Positions 45,347-54,294 of a stretch of DNA of 58,291 nt are shown here, piece by piece (position 1 is the stretch's first letter; each line of letters starts with the position of its first letter). The notes under the pieces were generated by a model that was given only the letters and a program-made list of their open reading frames with translations, had not been told where the DNA came from and did no database searches. The stretch is from Cyanobacteria bacterium SZAS LIN-3 (GTDB lineage Bacteria > Cyanobacteriota > Vampirovibrionia > Obscuribacterales > Obscuribacteraceae): the NCBI GenBank assembly GCA_018266215.1, contig JAFEAV010000034.1, positions 1-58,291 of the forward strand. Direction: 5' to 3'. Made by a program: the position numbers and the translations under genes.

Positions 45347-47514
45347 TGCGCATATTACCAGGCAAACCCTACCCTCTCGGAGCCACATGGGACGGCCTCG
45401 GAGTAAATTTCGCCATCTTTTCGGAAAACGCGCGCAAGGTCGAACTTTGCCTTTTTGATTCGGTCGATGCTCACAGTGAATCGCGCCGCATTGAAATGCC
45501 CGAGTTTAACAACCAGGTCTGGCATGTCTATCTGCGCGACATCCGCCCGGGTCAGATCTACGGATACAGGGTCTATGGTCCCTACGATCCGGAAAAAGGT
45601 CACCGCTTCAATCCCAATAAAGTGCTCGTCGACCCTTACGCCAAGTCCATCGTCCGCACAGGTACCTGGGACGACAGTATGTTCGGTTATAAAATCGGCG
45701 CCAAAGACAAGGACCTGAGCATCGACACCAGAAACAATGCCTCCTATGCGCCACTGTGCGCGGTGCTGGATACGGCCTTCACCTGGGGTAATGATGCCTT
45801 TCCCCGGACCCCCTGGCACAAAACAATTATTTATGAAGCGCACGTAAAAGGCATGACGGCGCTCAACAAAGAAATACCGGAAGAGTTGCGCGGCACCTAC
45901 GCCGCTCTGGGCTCCGAGCCCATCGTCAGGCATCTGAAGAGCCTCGGGGTCACGGCGCTCGAACTCATGCCTGTGCACCACAGGGTCGACAATCAAAATC
46001 TGGTCGAAGCCGGACTGAACAATTACTGGGGCTACAACACCCTGGGATTTTTTGCCCCGGACCTGCGTTATTCGCATTATAAGGGTCCCACCGATGAAGT
46101 GCGCGAATTCAAAATGATGGTGCGCGCCCTGCACGCCGCTGGCATTGAAGTCATACTCGATGTCGTCTACAACCACACGGCCGAAGGCAATGAGCTCGGC
46201 CCAACTTTGAGCTTCCGCGGCATCGACAATCTCAATTACTATCGCACGCTGGAAAAGACCCCGCGCTTTTACATGGACTACACCGGCTGCGGCAACACCC
46301 TCAACATGACCAGCCCGAGAGTGCTGCAGATGCTCATGGACAGCCTGCGTTACTGGGTCCAGGAAATGCACGTGGACGGCTTCCGTTTTGACCTGGCCAG
46401 CGCCCTGGCCCGAGAACTATTCGACGTCGACAAACTGTCTTCCTTTTTTGACGTCATCCAACAAGATCCGATCATCTCCCAGGTCAAGCTCATCGCCGAG
46501 CCGTGGGACCTGGGCGAAGGCGGCTATCAGGTGGGCAACTTCCCTGTTTTGTGGACGGAATGGAACGGCCAGTATCGCGATACCGTCCGTCGCTTCCTCA
46601 AAGGCGATCAGGGTCTCGTCGGCCAGATGGCCAGCCGCCTCACCGGCAGTTCGGATCTCTACGCCCACAGCGGCCGCAGTCCCCACGCATCAATTAATTT
46701 TGTCACCTGCCACGATGGCTTCCCCCTCAAGGATCTGGTCAGCTACAACGAAAAACACAACATCGCCAATCTCGAAAACAACCGCGACGGCGAGAGCCAC
46801 AACAACAGTTGGAACTGCGGCGTCGAAGGACCAACCGATGATCCCAAAATCGAAGCTCTGCGCCTGAAGCAAAGACGCAACTTCATGGCCATCCTCATGC
46901 TGTCGCTGGGTGTGCCGATGATTAGCGGCGGCGATGAAATGGGTCGCACGCAGCAAGGCAACAACAACGCCTACTGCCAGGACAATTTCCTCTCCTGGAC
47001 TAACTGGGACCTTGCAAAAGAGGAAGAAGAATTCCTGCAATTTTGCGAAAAGCTGGCACACATCAGACAGACCCAGCCGGTCTTGCAGAGACGCAAATTT
47101 TTCAAAGGCCAGCTCAATGAAGAGGTCAATCCCAAGAAGGATATCTTCTGGCTCAACAAAGACAGCTCCGAAATGAAGCAGAGCGACTGGAATCAAGGCC
47201 ATCAACATTTTGGTGTTGTCTTCGACGGACAAAATATTGATGAAATTGACGAAGAAGGCCGCTCGGTTGTCGGCAATACCCTGCTCATACTCTGCAACGC
47301 TCACTGGGAGCCGATAACTTTTACGCTGCCGCCCAATACGGCATCGAAGAGCTGGCAGGCGATGCAACATCGCATGGCGAACAAGACGTGGAAACTCTTA
47401 ATTGAAACCTCCGGACTGCTCAGTCCCAGCTGCTGGCCGCTGCACAGCGGATTCTTGCTGGAAGGCCGCTCGATAGCGGTGTTTGAGCTGGCCGAAAAAG
47501 ACGACAATTTGTAA
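45346..47514 (+). CDS. glgX: Glycogen debranching enzyme GlgX (isoamylase type)
   Basis: A 722-residue GH13 enzyme that cleaves alpha-1,6 branches of phosphorylase-limited glycogen in the cytoplasm. An N-terminal CBM48-like domain (about 5-110) opens with P-G-K-P-Y-P-L-G-A-T. The (beta/alpha)8 barrel carries nucleophile Asp349 in D-G-F-R-F-D-L-A-S, acid/base Glu385 in L-I-A-E-P-W-D, and Asp457 in V-T-C-H-D-G-F. The start shares bases with the end of the RNase gene, so its translation is coupled. The ankyrin gene follows after one base. No signal peptide, in contrast to the exported debranching enzyme upstream. Confidence 0.95.
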   Translation: MRILPGKPYPLGATWDGLGVNFAIFSENARKVELCLFDSVDAHSESRRIEMPEFNNQVWHVYLRDIRPGQIYGYRVYGPYDPEKGHRFNPNKVLVDPYAKSIVRTGTWDDSMFGYKIGAKDKDLSIDTRNNASYAPLCAVLDTAFTWGNDAFPRTPWHKTIIYEAHVKGMTALNKEIPEELRGTYAALGSEPIVRHLKSLGVTALELMPVHHRVDNQNLVEAGLNNYWGYNTLGFFAPDLRYSHYKGPTDEVREFKMMVRALHAAGIEVILDVVYNHTAEGNELGPTLSFRGIDNLNYYRTLEKTPRFYMDYTGCGNTLNMTSPRVLQMLMDSLRYWVQEMHVDGFRFDLASALARELFDVDKLSSFFDVIQQDPIISQVKLIAEPWDLGEGGYQVGNFPVLWTEWNGQYRDTVRRFLKGDQGLVGQMASRLTGSSDLYAHSGRSPHASINFVTCHDGFPLKDLVSYNEKHNIANLENNRDGESHNNSWNCGVEGPTDDPKIEALRLKQRRNFMAILMLSLGVPMISGGDEMGRTQQGNNNAYCQDNFLSWTNWDLAKEEEEFLQFCEKLAHIRQTQPVLQRRKFFKGQLNEEVNPKKDIFWLNKDSSEMKQSDWNQGHQHFGVVFDGQNIDEIDEEGRSVVGNTLLILCNAHWEPITFTLPPNTASKSWQAMQHRMANKTWKLLIETSGLLSPSCWPLHSGFLLEGRSIAVFELAEKDDNL

Positions 47515-47515
47515 G

Positions 47516-48226
47516 ATGCCGCAGAGTGAAGAAGATCCACTTTTGATGGACTTGATTCATGCGGTTGCCTCCAGCAATCAAACTCTAGTAGAAAAACTTT
47601 TAACAGAACACCCTGATTTGATCAGGACAGGCCTTCGCAGCAATGCCAAAAGAGCTGAGGTCAATACCTATTTCTTTGATGAGATACAGCATCAACTCTA
47701 CATCGGTGATACTGCACTGCACGCCGCAGCCGCAGGACTGAACGGCAATATTGTAACTGCCCTCATTAAGAGGGGCGCTGCCGTCGATGCAAAAAACAGG
47801 CTCGGAGCCGAACCATTGCATTACGCCTGCGATGCCGGCCCGATGAAAGAAATCTGGAATCCGCAGGCTCAGGCAAAAGTTATCAAACTGCTGCTGGCCA
47901 CCGGGGCCGATCCAAATGCCACCGATAAAAGTCAGGTGACTTCGCTCCACCGCGCCGTGCGCACGCGAAGTGCCATTGCAGTCCGCACTCTGGTCGAAGG
48001 CGGTGCAGACGTTCGCAGACGAAACGCCAACGGTTCCACACCGCTGCACCTGGCCGTTCAAAATACTGGAAGAGGAGGCAGCGGCTTGCCCGCCGCAAAA
48101 GTCGAGCAAGTCGCCATAATAGAATTTTTGTGGCTCAATGGTGCCAGTCCCGACGACTGCGACAATCAAGGAAGGACAGTCAGACAGTGGATATCCGACG
48201 AATCAATTAAGGCTCTGTTTGAGTAG
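47516..48226 (+). CDS. Ankyrin-repeat protein
   Basis: A 236-residue protein from ATG 47516, one base after the glgX stop. Residues about 60-225 form four to five ankyrin repeats: G-D-T-A-L-H-A-A-A-A-G-L-N-G, G-A-E-P-L-H-Y-A-C, V-T-S-L-H-R-A-V-R and G-S-T-P-L-H-L-A-V-Q. There is no signal peptide, so it is probably cytoplasmic. Ankyrin repeats bind other proteins; tight coupling with glgX suggests a partner in glucan metabolism, which is only inference. Confidence 0.88.
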   Translation: MPQSEEDPLLMDLIHAVASSNQTLVEKLLTEHPDLIRTGLRSNAKRAEVNTYFFDEIQHQLYIGDTALHAAAAGLNGNIVTALIKRGAAVDAKNRLGAEPLHYACDAGPMKEIWNPQAQAKVIKLLLATGADPNATDKSQVTSLHRAVRTRSAIAVRTLVEGGADVRRRNANGSTPLHLAVQNTGRGGSGLPAAKVEQVAIIEFLWLNGASPDDCDNQGRTVRQWISDESIKALFE

Positions 48227-48240
48227 GAATGAGAACTCAA
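48219..48240. terminator. Hairpin at convergent junction
   Basis: TTGAGT (48219-48224) and ACTCAA (48235-48240) form a six-base stem with a ten-base loop between the ankyrin and GH5 stop codons. No T-run follows, so it is a weak candidate. Confidence 0.2.
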
Positions 48241-49685
48241 GACGCCGTAGCCGGTTTGGAAGTATCGCCGACTCTTCCAGTGTCAATCCAGTTGGCTACC
48301 TCATTGCCCCACTCGGACAGGCCGCCGAAAACGCCGCGCTCATGGGGGAATAGAGGCAGCGAATCTGTGTCCGTCCAGGCGTTGGCACCGGTAGGATCAT
48401 CGAGCGATGCACCCACTCGACCAAATTGCCAGGCAACGGCCCCGTCTAATTTGCCGTCATTTACGGCATTCTGCACAGCCTCGATACTCTGCTGACCGCC
48501 TACCACATCAGGATTCCCACCCTCTCCGGCAGTGGGACCATATTCACCCATAATTATCGGCATTTGACCATCGGCGCTTTTGATTCCGTCAAATAATTTC
48601 AAGTTTTCATCTAAGAGAGATGCGCTGCTGGCGCCATAGTCGGCACTGTACCAGTGGAAATCGATGGCCACATTTTTGTAATTGCTGAGTTCTTTGTTCT
48701 CGGTAAAGGAGCCAATTCCCGGCCATGTATAAATGCCTGTCTCAAGCATGATCATGTTGTTATTGCCGGTGGCGCGGATGGCATCGTAAAACTGCTGCTG
48801 CTCATTCACTGTGGCTGCAAAATCTGAGTTTCTGACGACAGGCTCGTTGTGAGAACCGAACCATACATAAGGATTATCTTTATTGCGGGCGGCAATTTGT
48901 GAAACCCAGTCTATTTCGTTTTGCAATTCCTGGCCGGACGGCTCGCTGCCGCCGTGGTTTTCAACTTCGACAACAATGCCGTGCGCGGTCATCTTGTCGA
49001 TAAATTTTTGAACATCGTCCAGGACTGCTTGCTGCGGGGCACCGGTCTCACCGGTGAAGGGATTGCCGTCAGGGCTGGTAGCCAGACGAATGAAATTCAA
49101 ATTTGGGAAACTTTTGAGAATGTCATCGGCATATTCGTTGGCTGATATACCATTCACGTTAATGCCCCTGGCCACAAATGGTTTGCCGTCAGGACCGATT
49201 ATTTGACCGTCGCTGACACTGAAATTGTCAGTGATCGCCGGCGCCTTTGTAGTCTCCGTGGGGCGGTCAGTTACTTCAGGTACCGGGGTATCGGTTTGAT
49301 TTTCTACCGGCAGAGTTGGAGCCACCGGTTCCTGTCCAGGCAGATTCCCATCCGAGAGCCGCGACTGAAGCTCATCAATCGTGCGCTTGAGCAATTGTTG
49401 CAATTCTTGCGGCGACATTTGGTCAAGATTCAAATTCTGACCTTGCTCATGTTCACGGTGATGATGATGATGATGATGATGATGATGCCGGTGCTCATGG
49501 TGACGGTCGCCGTAGGGAGAGTCAAAATTGAGAAAGCCATCCTCCCGGTGCCCGTGCTGGTTGCCGGGGCGAGCAAATATACTGCCAAAATCCTTTCCAT
49601 CAGCCATGTTCACGAGGCTGTGGCAATCAACTGATGAAAAATTCTCACGAATATTATCGTTGCGGTCCAGACAACTGTCACTCAT
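48237..49685 (-). CDS. GH5-like glycoside hydrolase with His-rich N-terminal region
   Basis: A 482-residue protein with GAGGAG before ATG 49685. Residues 1-165 are polar and low in complexity, with a run of ten His (67-76) and a Thr/Pro-rich linker; there is no signal peptide. A clan GH-A barrel (about 170-470) follows: P-F-V-A-R-G-I-N-V-N-G, L-N-F-I-R-L-A, G-S-H-N-E-P with acid/base Glu281, and I-I-M-G-E-Y-G-P with nucleophile Glu381. GH5 enzymes cleave beta-glucans, cellulose or mannans. The missing classical signal implies another export route or a cytoplasmic role. The His codons form a triplet microsatellite. Confidence 0.85.
   Translation of the reverse strand: MSDSCLDRNDNIRENFSSVDCHSLVNMADGKDFGSIFARPGNQHGHREDGFLNFDSPYGDRHHEHRHHHHHHHHHHREHEQGQNLNLDQMSPQELQQLLKRTIDELQSRLSDGNLPGQEPVAPTLPVENQTDTPVPEVTDRPTETTKAPAITDNFSVSDGQIIGPDGKPFVARGINVNGISANEYADDILKSFPNLNFIRLATSPDGNPFTGETGAPQQAVLDDVQKFIDKMTAHGIVVEVENHGGSEPSGQELQNEIDWVSQIAARNKDNPYVWFGSHNEPVVRNSDFAATVNEQQQFYDAIRATGNNNMIMLETGIYTWPGIGSFTENKELSNYKNVAIDFHWYSADYGASSASLLDENLKLFDGIKSADGQMPIIMGEYGPTAGEGGNPDVVGGQQSIEAVQNAVNDGKLDGAVAWQFGRVGASLDDPTGANAWTDTDSLPLFPHERGVFGGLSEWGNEVANWIDTGRVGDTSKPATAS
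49459..49487. repeat. Triplet microsatellite encoding a His run
   Basis: About nine tandem TGA/ATG triplets on the plus strand correspond to CAT codons in the GH5 gene. In-frame slippage would change the number of histidines without breaking the gene. Confidence 0.85.
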
Positions 49686-49785
49686 GCAGCACTCCTCAGG
49701 CGATTTCTGATTGTTTTGCAGTCAGAAGGCGCCAGTTCAATAGTAAAACGCCGTATCTGTGGCGAGTCTAGTGCTGGTGAGGTGT

Positions 49786-49820
49786 CCGGATCGTGACGTC
49801 AATGTGGCCGGATCGTGACG
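49786..49820. repeat. Two 13-bp direct repeats, possible transposon-end remnant
   Basis: CCGGATCGTGACG occurs at 49786-49798 and 49808-49820, 22 bases apart, in the spacer between the GH5 and glgB genes. Short repeats of this spacing occur at the ends of IS21-like elements. No transposase is present, so at most this is a relic; it could also be a regulator site. Confidence 0.4.
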
Positions 49821-49827
49821 GACAGGT

Positions 49828-51750
49828 CTACTGTTTGGCAGCCTTGAGTACAACAACCGACAGGGGCGGTAAAACAATACTTACCGAGTGCTGACGCCCG
49901 TGGTGCCAGTGGTCGTCGGCATAAACGCCACCGAGGTTGCCTATGCCGCTACCGCCATACTGGAGCGCGTCGCTGTTGAGGAGTTCCTTCCAGAACCCAC
50001 CGTGAGGCACTCCGATTCGGTAATGCGGGCGCGGCAGGGGCGTGAAATTACATGCCACAAGAACGGTATCGGCAGGGTCCTTGCCCTTGCGCAGGAAGCA
50101 CAAAATACTCTGCTCGGTGTCCTGGCAATCGATCCATTCAAAACCGCCGGCATGGCAGTCACCTTCATGCATGGCAGGCTCTTCCCGGTACACCCGGTTG
50201 AGATCGGCGAGCCACTGTTGCACACCATTGTGCTGTGGATATTCAAGCAAGTGCCAGTCGAGACTCTGGTCACAATTCCATTCGATCCACTGCGCCATTT
50301 CGCCGCCCATAAAGAGCAGCTTCTTACCGGGAGATGTCCACTGATAGCCATAGAGGAGGCGCAGATTAGCAAACTGCTGCCAGGCATCACCAGGCATTTT
50401 AGATGCCAGCGAATGCTTGAGGTGGACGACTTCGTCGTGAGAAAGAGGCAGAATGTAGTTTTCGGAGAAACTATAAAGACTGCGGAAAGTGAGCTTGTCG
50501 TGGTGATATTTGCGGTGCACCGGATCCAGTGCCATATAGGTGAGGGTGTCGTTCATCCAACCCATGTCCCACTTGTAGCCGAAGCCCAGGCCACCGACAT
50601 AGGTCGGTCTGGTGACAAGCGGCCAGGCCGTGGACTCTTCTGCCACCATCATGGCGGCGGGATATTCGGCATAGACTTTTTCATTAAGCATGCGCATAAA
50701 ATCAATTGCTTCAATGTTTTCTCGGCCGCCATACTGATTGGGCAGCCACTCGCCATGCTTGCGGGCATAGTCGAGATAAAGCATCGAGGCAACGGCATCG
50801 ACGCGCAGACCGTCGATATGATAGCGATCAAACCAGAACATGGCATTGCTGAGCAGGAAGTTGCGCACTTCATAACGGCCGTAGTTGAAAACATAAGTGC
50901 CCCACTCGCGGTGCTCACCTTGACGCGGGTCGGCATGCTCGTATAGATGCGTGCCGTCAAAGAGACCGAGGGCATGACCGTCTTTGGGGAAGTGGGCGGG
51001 GACCCAGTCAACCAGCACGCCTATGCCGGCCTGGTGAAATTTATCGACCAGGTACATAAAGTCATCGGGGGTGCCGAAGCGACTGGTGGTGGCAAAATAG
51101 CCGGTCGTCTGGTAGCCCCAGGAGGCATCGAGGGGATGCTCGGATACGGGCATGACTTCAACGTGAGTGAATCCCATGCTGACGACATAAGCCACAAGTT
51201 TGTCGGCCATCTCGCGGTAGGTCAACCAGCGGTTGCCGTCCTCGGGCACGCGCATCCAGGAGCCCAGATGCACTTCATAAATTGAAATAGGCGCGTCAAG
51301 AGCACTGGCGGCAAGTTTTTGCTCCTGCCACTTGGCGTCCTGCCATTTGTATTTATCCAGCTCCCAGACTACGGACGCCGTCTTGGGGCGCATTTCGCTG
51401 GCGAAGCCCATGGGGTCGCACTTTTCAGCCGCGTAGCCGTTGTGTCCCTGGATGTAATACTTGTAAATAGTGCCGATGTCCAGGCCGGGGATGAAACAGG
51501 TCCAGAGGCCGGAGCTGGCAAGAAACTGCATCGGGTGCTTGGAGGCATCCCATTTGTTAAAGTCGCCGATGACCGAGACGGCGGTGGCGTTTGGCGCCCA
51601 GACCGCAAAGTGAGTGCCCTTGACGCCGTTAACTTGGGCCGGATGAGCTCCGAGTTTTTCATAAAGCCGGTAGTGCGTGCCCTCACAAAAGAGATGCACA
51701 TCAAAGTCCGAAATGAAGGCCCGGGCGTTGTCTGTGGGGCTGGCGGTCAT
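49828..51750 (-). CDS. glgB: 1,4-alpha-glucan branching enzyme
   Basis: A 640-residue GH13 enzyme that forms alpha-1,6 branches in glycogen. ATG 51750 has AAGGA seven bases upstream; a TTG at 51780 is an unneeded extension. The CBM48 domain (about 35-125) contains [11 protein letters not shown] and G-D-F-N-K-W-D. Catalytic residues are Asp318 in D-G-L-R-V-D-A-V, Glu371 in V-A-E-E-S-T and Asp439 in S-H-D-E-V-V. M-G-G-E and W-H-L-L-E-Y lie at expected places. Length fits the short (~640) bacterial class that lacks the extra N-terminal N1 domain. It is divergent from the lactonase gene. Confidence 0.96.
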   Translation of the reverse strand: MTASPTDNARAFISDFDVHLFCEGTHYRLYEKLGAHPAQVNGVKGTHFAVWAPNATAVSVIGDFNKWDASKHPMQFLASSGLWTCFIPGLDIGTIYKYYIQGHNGYAAEKCDPMGFASEMRPKTASVVWELDKYKWQDAKWQEQKLAASALDAPISIYEVHLGSWMRVPEDGNRWLTYREMADKLVAYVVSMGFTHVEVMPVSEHPLDASWGYQTTGYFATTSRFGTPDDFMYLVDKFHQAGIGVLVDWVPAHFPKDGHALGLFDGTHLYEHADPRQGEHREWGTYVFNYGRYEVRNFLLSNAMFWFDRYHIDGLRVDAVASMLYLDYARKHGEWLPNQYGGRENIEAIDFMRMLNEKVYAEYPAAMMVAEESTAWPLVTRPTYVGGLGFGYKWDMGWMNDTLTYMALDPVHRKYHHDKLTFRSLYSFSENYILPLSHDEVVHLKHSLASKMPGDAWQQFANLRLLYGYQWTSPGKKLLFMGGEMAQWIEWNCDQSLDWHLLEYPQHNGVQQWLADLNRVYREEPAMHEGDCHAGGFEWIDCQDTEQSILCFLRKGKDPADTVLVACNFTPLPRPHYRIGVPHGGFWKELLNSDALQYGGSGIGNLGGVYADDHWHHGRQHSVSIVLPPLSVVVLKAAKQ

Positions 51751-51847
51751 AGGTTTGTCCTTATCTTTTGTCACGGGCAATTCGCCAAATTATGTCATGA
51801 TCTGAGGCTTGAGCCTCATTTTGCCAATTGTACTTACGGGGGAAACG

Positions 51848-52711
51848 ATGGAACTCACTGCCAGTCCAATTTTACGGCTGCGGGCGTCTCTTGGCGAGGG
51901 GCCCCTCTGGGACGTTCAAAAGTCCGTGCTGCACTGGTTGGACATCAATAATAACCTTGTTCACACATTTAACCCAGCAAGCGGTAACGACACCTTCATA
52001 GATGTGGGTGAAATGCCCGGCTGTATTGTCAAACGCCGCTCGGGCGGATTTGTGCTCGGCCTGCCCGAGAAGTTTGTTGCCCTTCATGGCGACACCATCA
52101 CGAACCTGGCGACGGTGGAGCAGGGACTGGGCAATCGCATGAATGACGGCAAATGCGATCCTGCCGGTCGGTTCTGGTGCGGCTCGATGCACCCGAAGTA
52201 TAACCAGGGGGTAGCCAATCTCTGGATGATGGACCTGGACTTGCGTGTGGAAAAGAAACTCAGCAACGTCACCATTTCGAACGGTCTTGCCTGGAGCAGC
52301 GACAATAAGGTCATGTATTACATTGACACCAAAACCAACAACGTGGATGCCTTTGATTATGATATCGCCAGCGGTGCCATTGCCAATCGCCGCGCAGTAA
52401 TCAAAAACATCTGGGGCGGATATTTTGACGGTATGACGATAGATAAGGACGACAATCTCTATATTGCAGTCTGGGACGGCGGCTGTGTTCTAAAAATCAA
52501 TCCGGCTACAGGCGCGCTCCTGAGCAAAATTAATGTACCGGGAGTGAAGAATGTCACATGTCCAACATTCGGCGGACAAAAGATGAATGAGCTATTCATT
52601 ACAAGTTCGGCCGAAGGTGCCGATGAAAAAGCGGAACCCAATGCCGGAGCTCTGTTTCATCTAGAGCTGCCCGACACGCAAGGCTTACCGGCTTTTGAGT
52701 TTGCCGGTTAA
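51848..52711 (+). CDS. SMP-30/gluconolactonase-family protein
   Basis: A 287-residue six-bladed propeller from ATG 51848 (GGGGGA five bases upstream). Metal-binding residues of the family are visible: Glu17 in L-G-E-G-P-L-W-D, N-D-G-K-C-D-P-A-G-R-F-W-C-G near 100, I-S-N-G-L-A-W near 141, and D-G-M-T-I-D near 190. Members hydrolyse sugar lactones such as gluconolactone in a Ca- or Zn-dependent way. It is cytoplasmic by lack of signal. Divergence from glgB fits a role in sugar oxidation, with specificity unknown. Confidence 0.92.
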   Translation: MELTASPILRLRASLGEGPLWDVQKSVLHWLDINNNLVHTFNPASGNDTFIDVGEMPGCIVKRRSGGFVLGLPEKFVALHGDTITNLATVEQGLGNRMNDGKCDPAGRFWCGSMHPKYNQGVANLWMMDLDLRVEKKLSNVTISNGLAWSSDNKVMYYIDTKTNNVDAFDYDIASGAIANRRAVIKNIWGGYFDGMTIDKDDNLYIAVWDGGCVLKINPATGALLSKINVPGVKNVTCPTFGGQKMNELFITSSAEGADEKAEPNAGALFHLELPDTQGLPAFEFAG

Positions 52712-52776
52712 AAAATTTGACGGCAGGATAATCTATAATGGTCTGACTGATACCGAGATAACACTCAAAGGCAGCC

Positions 52777-53541
52777 TTGGCAAATCGATTGTACATCCAG
52801 GCTATTTGGTGCACCCTCTCGGGCGTAATTTTTTGCTGTACGGCATCGTCGGCCGCGCCCAGCTCACCGGCTAAGTCTGCCGAAGGCTGGACACTGCGGC
52901 AAAAGAGCAAGATTTTCGGCGATCAGGAATTACTGATCAGTCCCCTCGGCCTCAAGTCACGTAATACAAGAAGCCTTACCACGATTATCATGACACCGCC
53001 ATTTCAGACGGTATACATGTATAACCAGGCCAGTAAGAACATCTACACGGTGCCCTGGAATAAGTTCCGCTCACCGGTAGCGAAGACTTTTGCCCTGTTC
53101 AACTCGATTGAACTGAGCAACGCACCGGTTGTTAAAATAGGCACGCAAAAGAAAAATGACCTGACCGTCACCAAATACGAAACTACCAAAGCCTATGAAC
53201 AGCAGCAAGTGCAGGCGTTCAAAGCTGAAAATCTACCGTCATCCAACCCCTGCAAAATAATCAGCCAGGCAACCCAGGACTTCCACACACAACGAGAAGT
53301 CAATGCCACCCTTTGCAGACACTACGGCATTCCGATTTTGCCTGATTTTCCCATTGAAGCCACCGTCTACGATATGCATAAAAATCCGGAAAATTATCTG
53401 CTCACAATGCACTACTCGCATACCAAAACATCTCCGGCCGACTTCAAAATACCCGCCGGTCTAAGGACAGTTAAATCAGCCGAAGAAGTCGATATCAGCA
53501 ATGTGACAAACGATTCCATGCAGGCTTTCTGGCCCAAATAA
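52777..53541 (+). CDS. Exported hypothetical protein, paralog of next gene
   Basis: A 254-residue protein starting at TTG 52777, five bases after AAAGG, with a signal peptide (I-W-C-T-L-S-G-V-I-F-C-C-T-A-S-S, cleavage near residue 26). It shares with the following gene G-W/Y-T-L-x-Q, F-G-D, V-x-W/V-N-x-F-R-x-P-V and the late Y-G-I/L-P-I/L-L-P-D/G-F-P. Cysteines are not conserved. No family is known to me. It begins 65 bases after the lactonase gene. Confidence 0.72.
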   Translation: MANRLYIQAIWCTLSGVIFCCTASSAAPSSPAKSAEGWTLRQKSKIFGDQELLISPLGLKSRNTRSLTTIIMTPPFQTVYMYNQASKNIYTVPWNKFRSPVAKTFALFNSIELSNAPVVKIGTQKKNDLTVTKYETTKAYEQQQVQAFKAENLPSSNPCKIISQATQDFHTQREVNATLCRHYGIPILPDFPIEATVYDMHKNPENYLLTMHYSHTKTSPADFKIPAGLRTVKSAEEVDISNVTNDSMQAFWPK

Positions 53542-54294
53542 ATGAAACCCATACCGATTCTACTGGCACTGATACTTGCAACAAGTCTGGCCCAGACGGC
53601 AGCAATGGCCGCCCCGTCAAAGACAGCGCATGAAGGCTACACTCTTCAACAGGTATCCCAGCTTTTCGGTGATTTAAATGTATGTCTGAGCACCCGCGGG
53701 ATAATGGTGCGCAGTAAGAAGAAAAGTGTAAGTATGCTCTGCCTGAGCCCATACAAAGAAGTGGTGCTCTTTAGCGACAGAACGCACAAATATCACAAAA
53801 TGCCTGTTAATGAATTTAGAGGTCCGGTCTATCGAGCACTGACAGCTATCAATGCCGGCCTTCTCAGTGATACGCCAACCGAGAAAAAAGCGGGAACAAC
53901 CTACAAGGATGGTCGAGTAAACGTCTATCGCTCAACCGCCGCTTTCACACAGAAGCAGGTGCTCAGATTCAGATTGAAAGAAATTCCGGGCCGGGCGCCC
54001 CGCAATCTTATTTGCTACACAAGTGACAATATCCGCCTCGCCCCGCAGGCACTTCAAGCCACATACAATTTTTACGGCTTACCACTGCTGCCTGGCTTTC
54101 CCCTCTATGCCGAGTACATTGATGTCGGCGGTGACCAAAACATCTCATTAAAAACAGAGAAATTAGTCAAAGAGACTATAGACGACGCAAAGTTAGCGCT
54201 GCCGGCAAGCTACACAAGCGCGGCGAAGGTCGAGGACCTTTATATCAGCGATGACACCGCCGATGAAGTCAACATGATGATGGGCGGACACTAG
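53542..54294 (+). CDS. Exported hypothetical protein, paralog of preceding gene
   Basis: A 250-residue protein whose ATG directly follows the stop of its paralog. A signal peptide covers residues 1-23 (L-L-A-L-I-L-A-T-S-L-A, cleavage after A-M-A). It has the shared block Y-T-L-Q-Q-V-S-Q-L-F-G-D, the middle motif V-N-E-F-R-G-P-V, and Y-N-F-Y-G-L-P-L-L-P-G-F-P-L. The C-terminal 40 residues differ. The gene ends four bases inside the opposing transporter gene. Function unknown; tandem duplication suggests a secreted pair. Confidence 0.75.
   Translation: MKPIPILLALILATSLAQTAAMAAPSKTAHEGYTLQQVSQLFGDLNVCLSTRGIMVRSKKKSVSMLCLSPYKEVVLFSDRTHKYHKMPVNEFRGPVYRALTAINAGLLSDTPTEKKAGTTYKDGRVNVYRSTAAFTQKQVLRFRLKEIPGRAPRNLICYTSDNIRLAPQALQATYNFYGLPLLPGFPLYAEYIDVGGDQNISLKTEKLVKETIDDAKLALPASYTSAAKVEDLYISDDTADEVNMMMGGH

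Noticed and set aside
45355..46371. 338-codon minus-strand frame
   Set aside because: It is antisense to glgX; no ribosome site or family motif.
49459..49487. CRISPR-like short tandem repeat
   Set aside because: It is a plain triplet microsatellite coding for histidines, with no spacers.
49888..50946. 352-codon plus-strand frame
   Set aside because: It is antisense to glgB and has no independent support.
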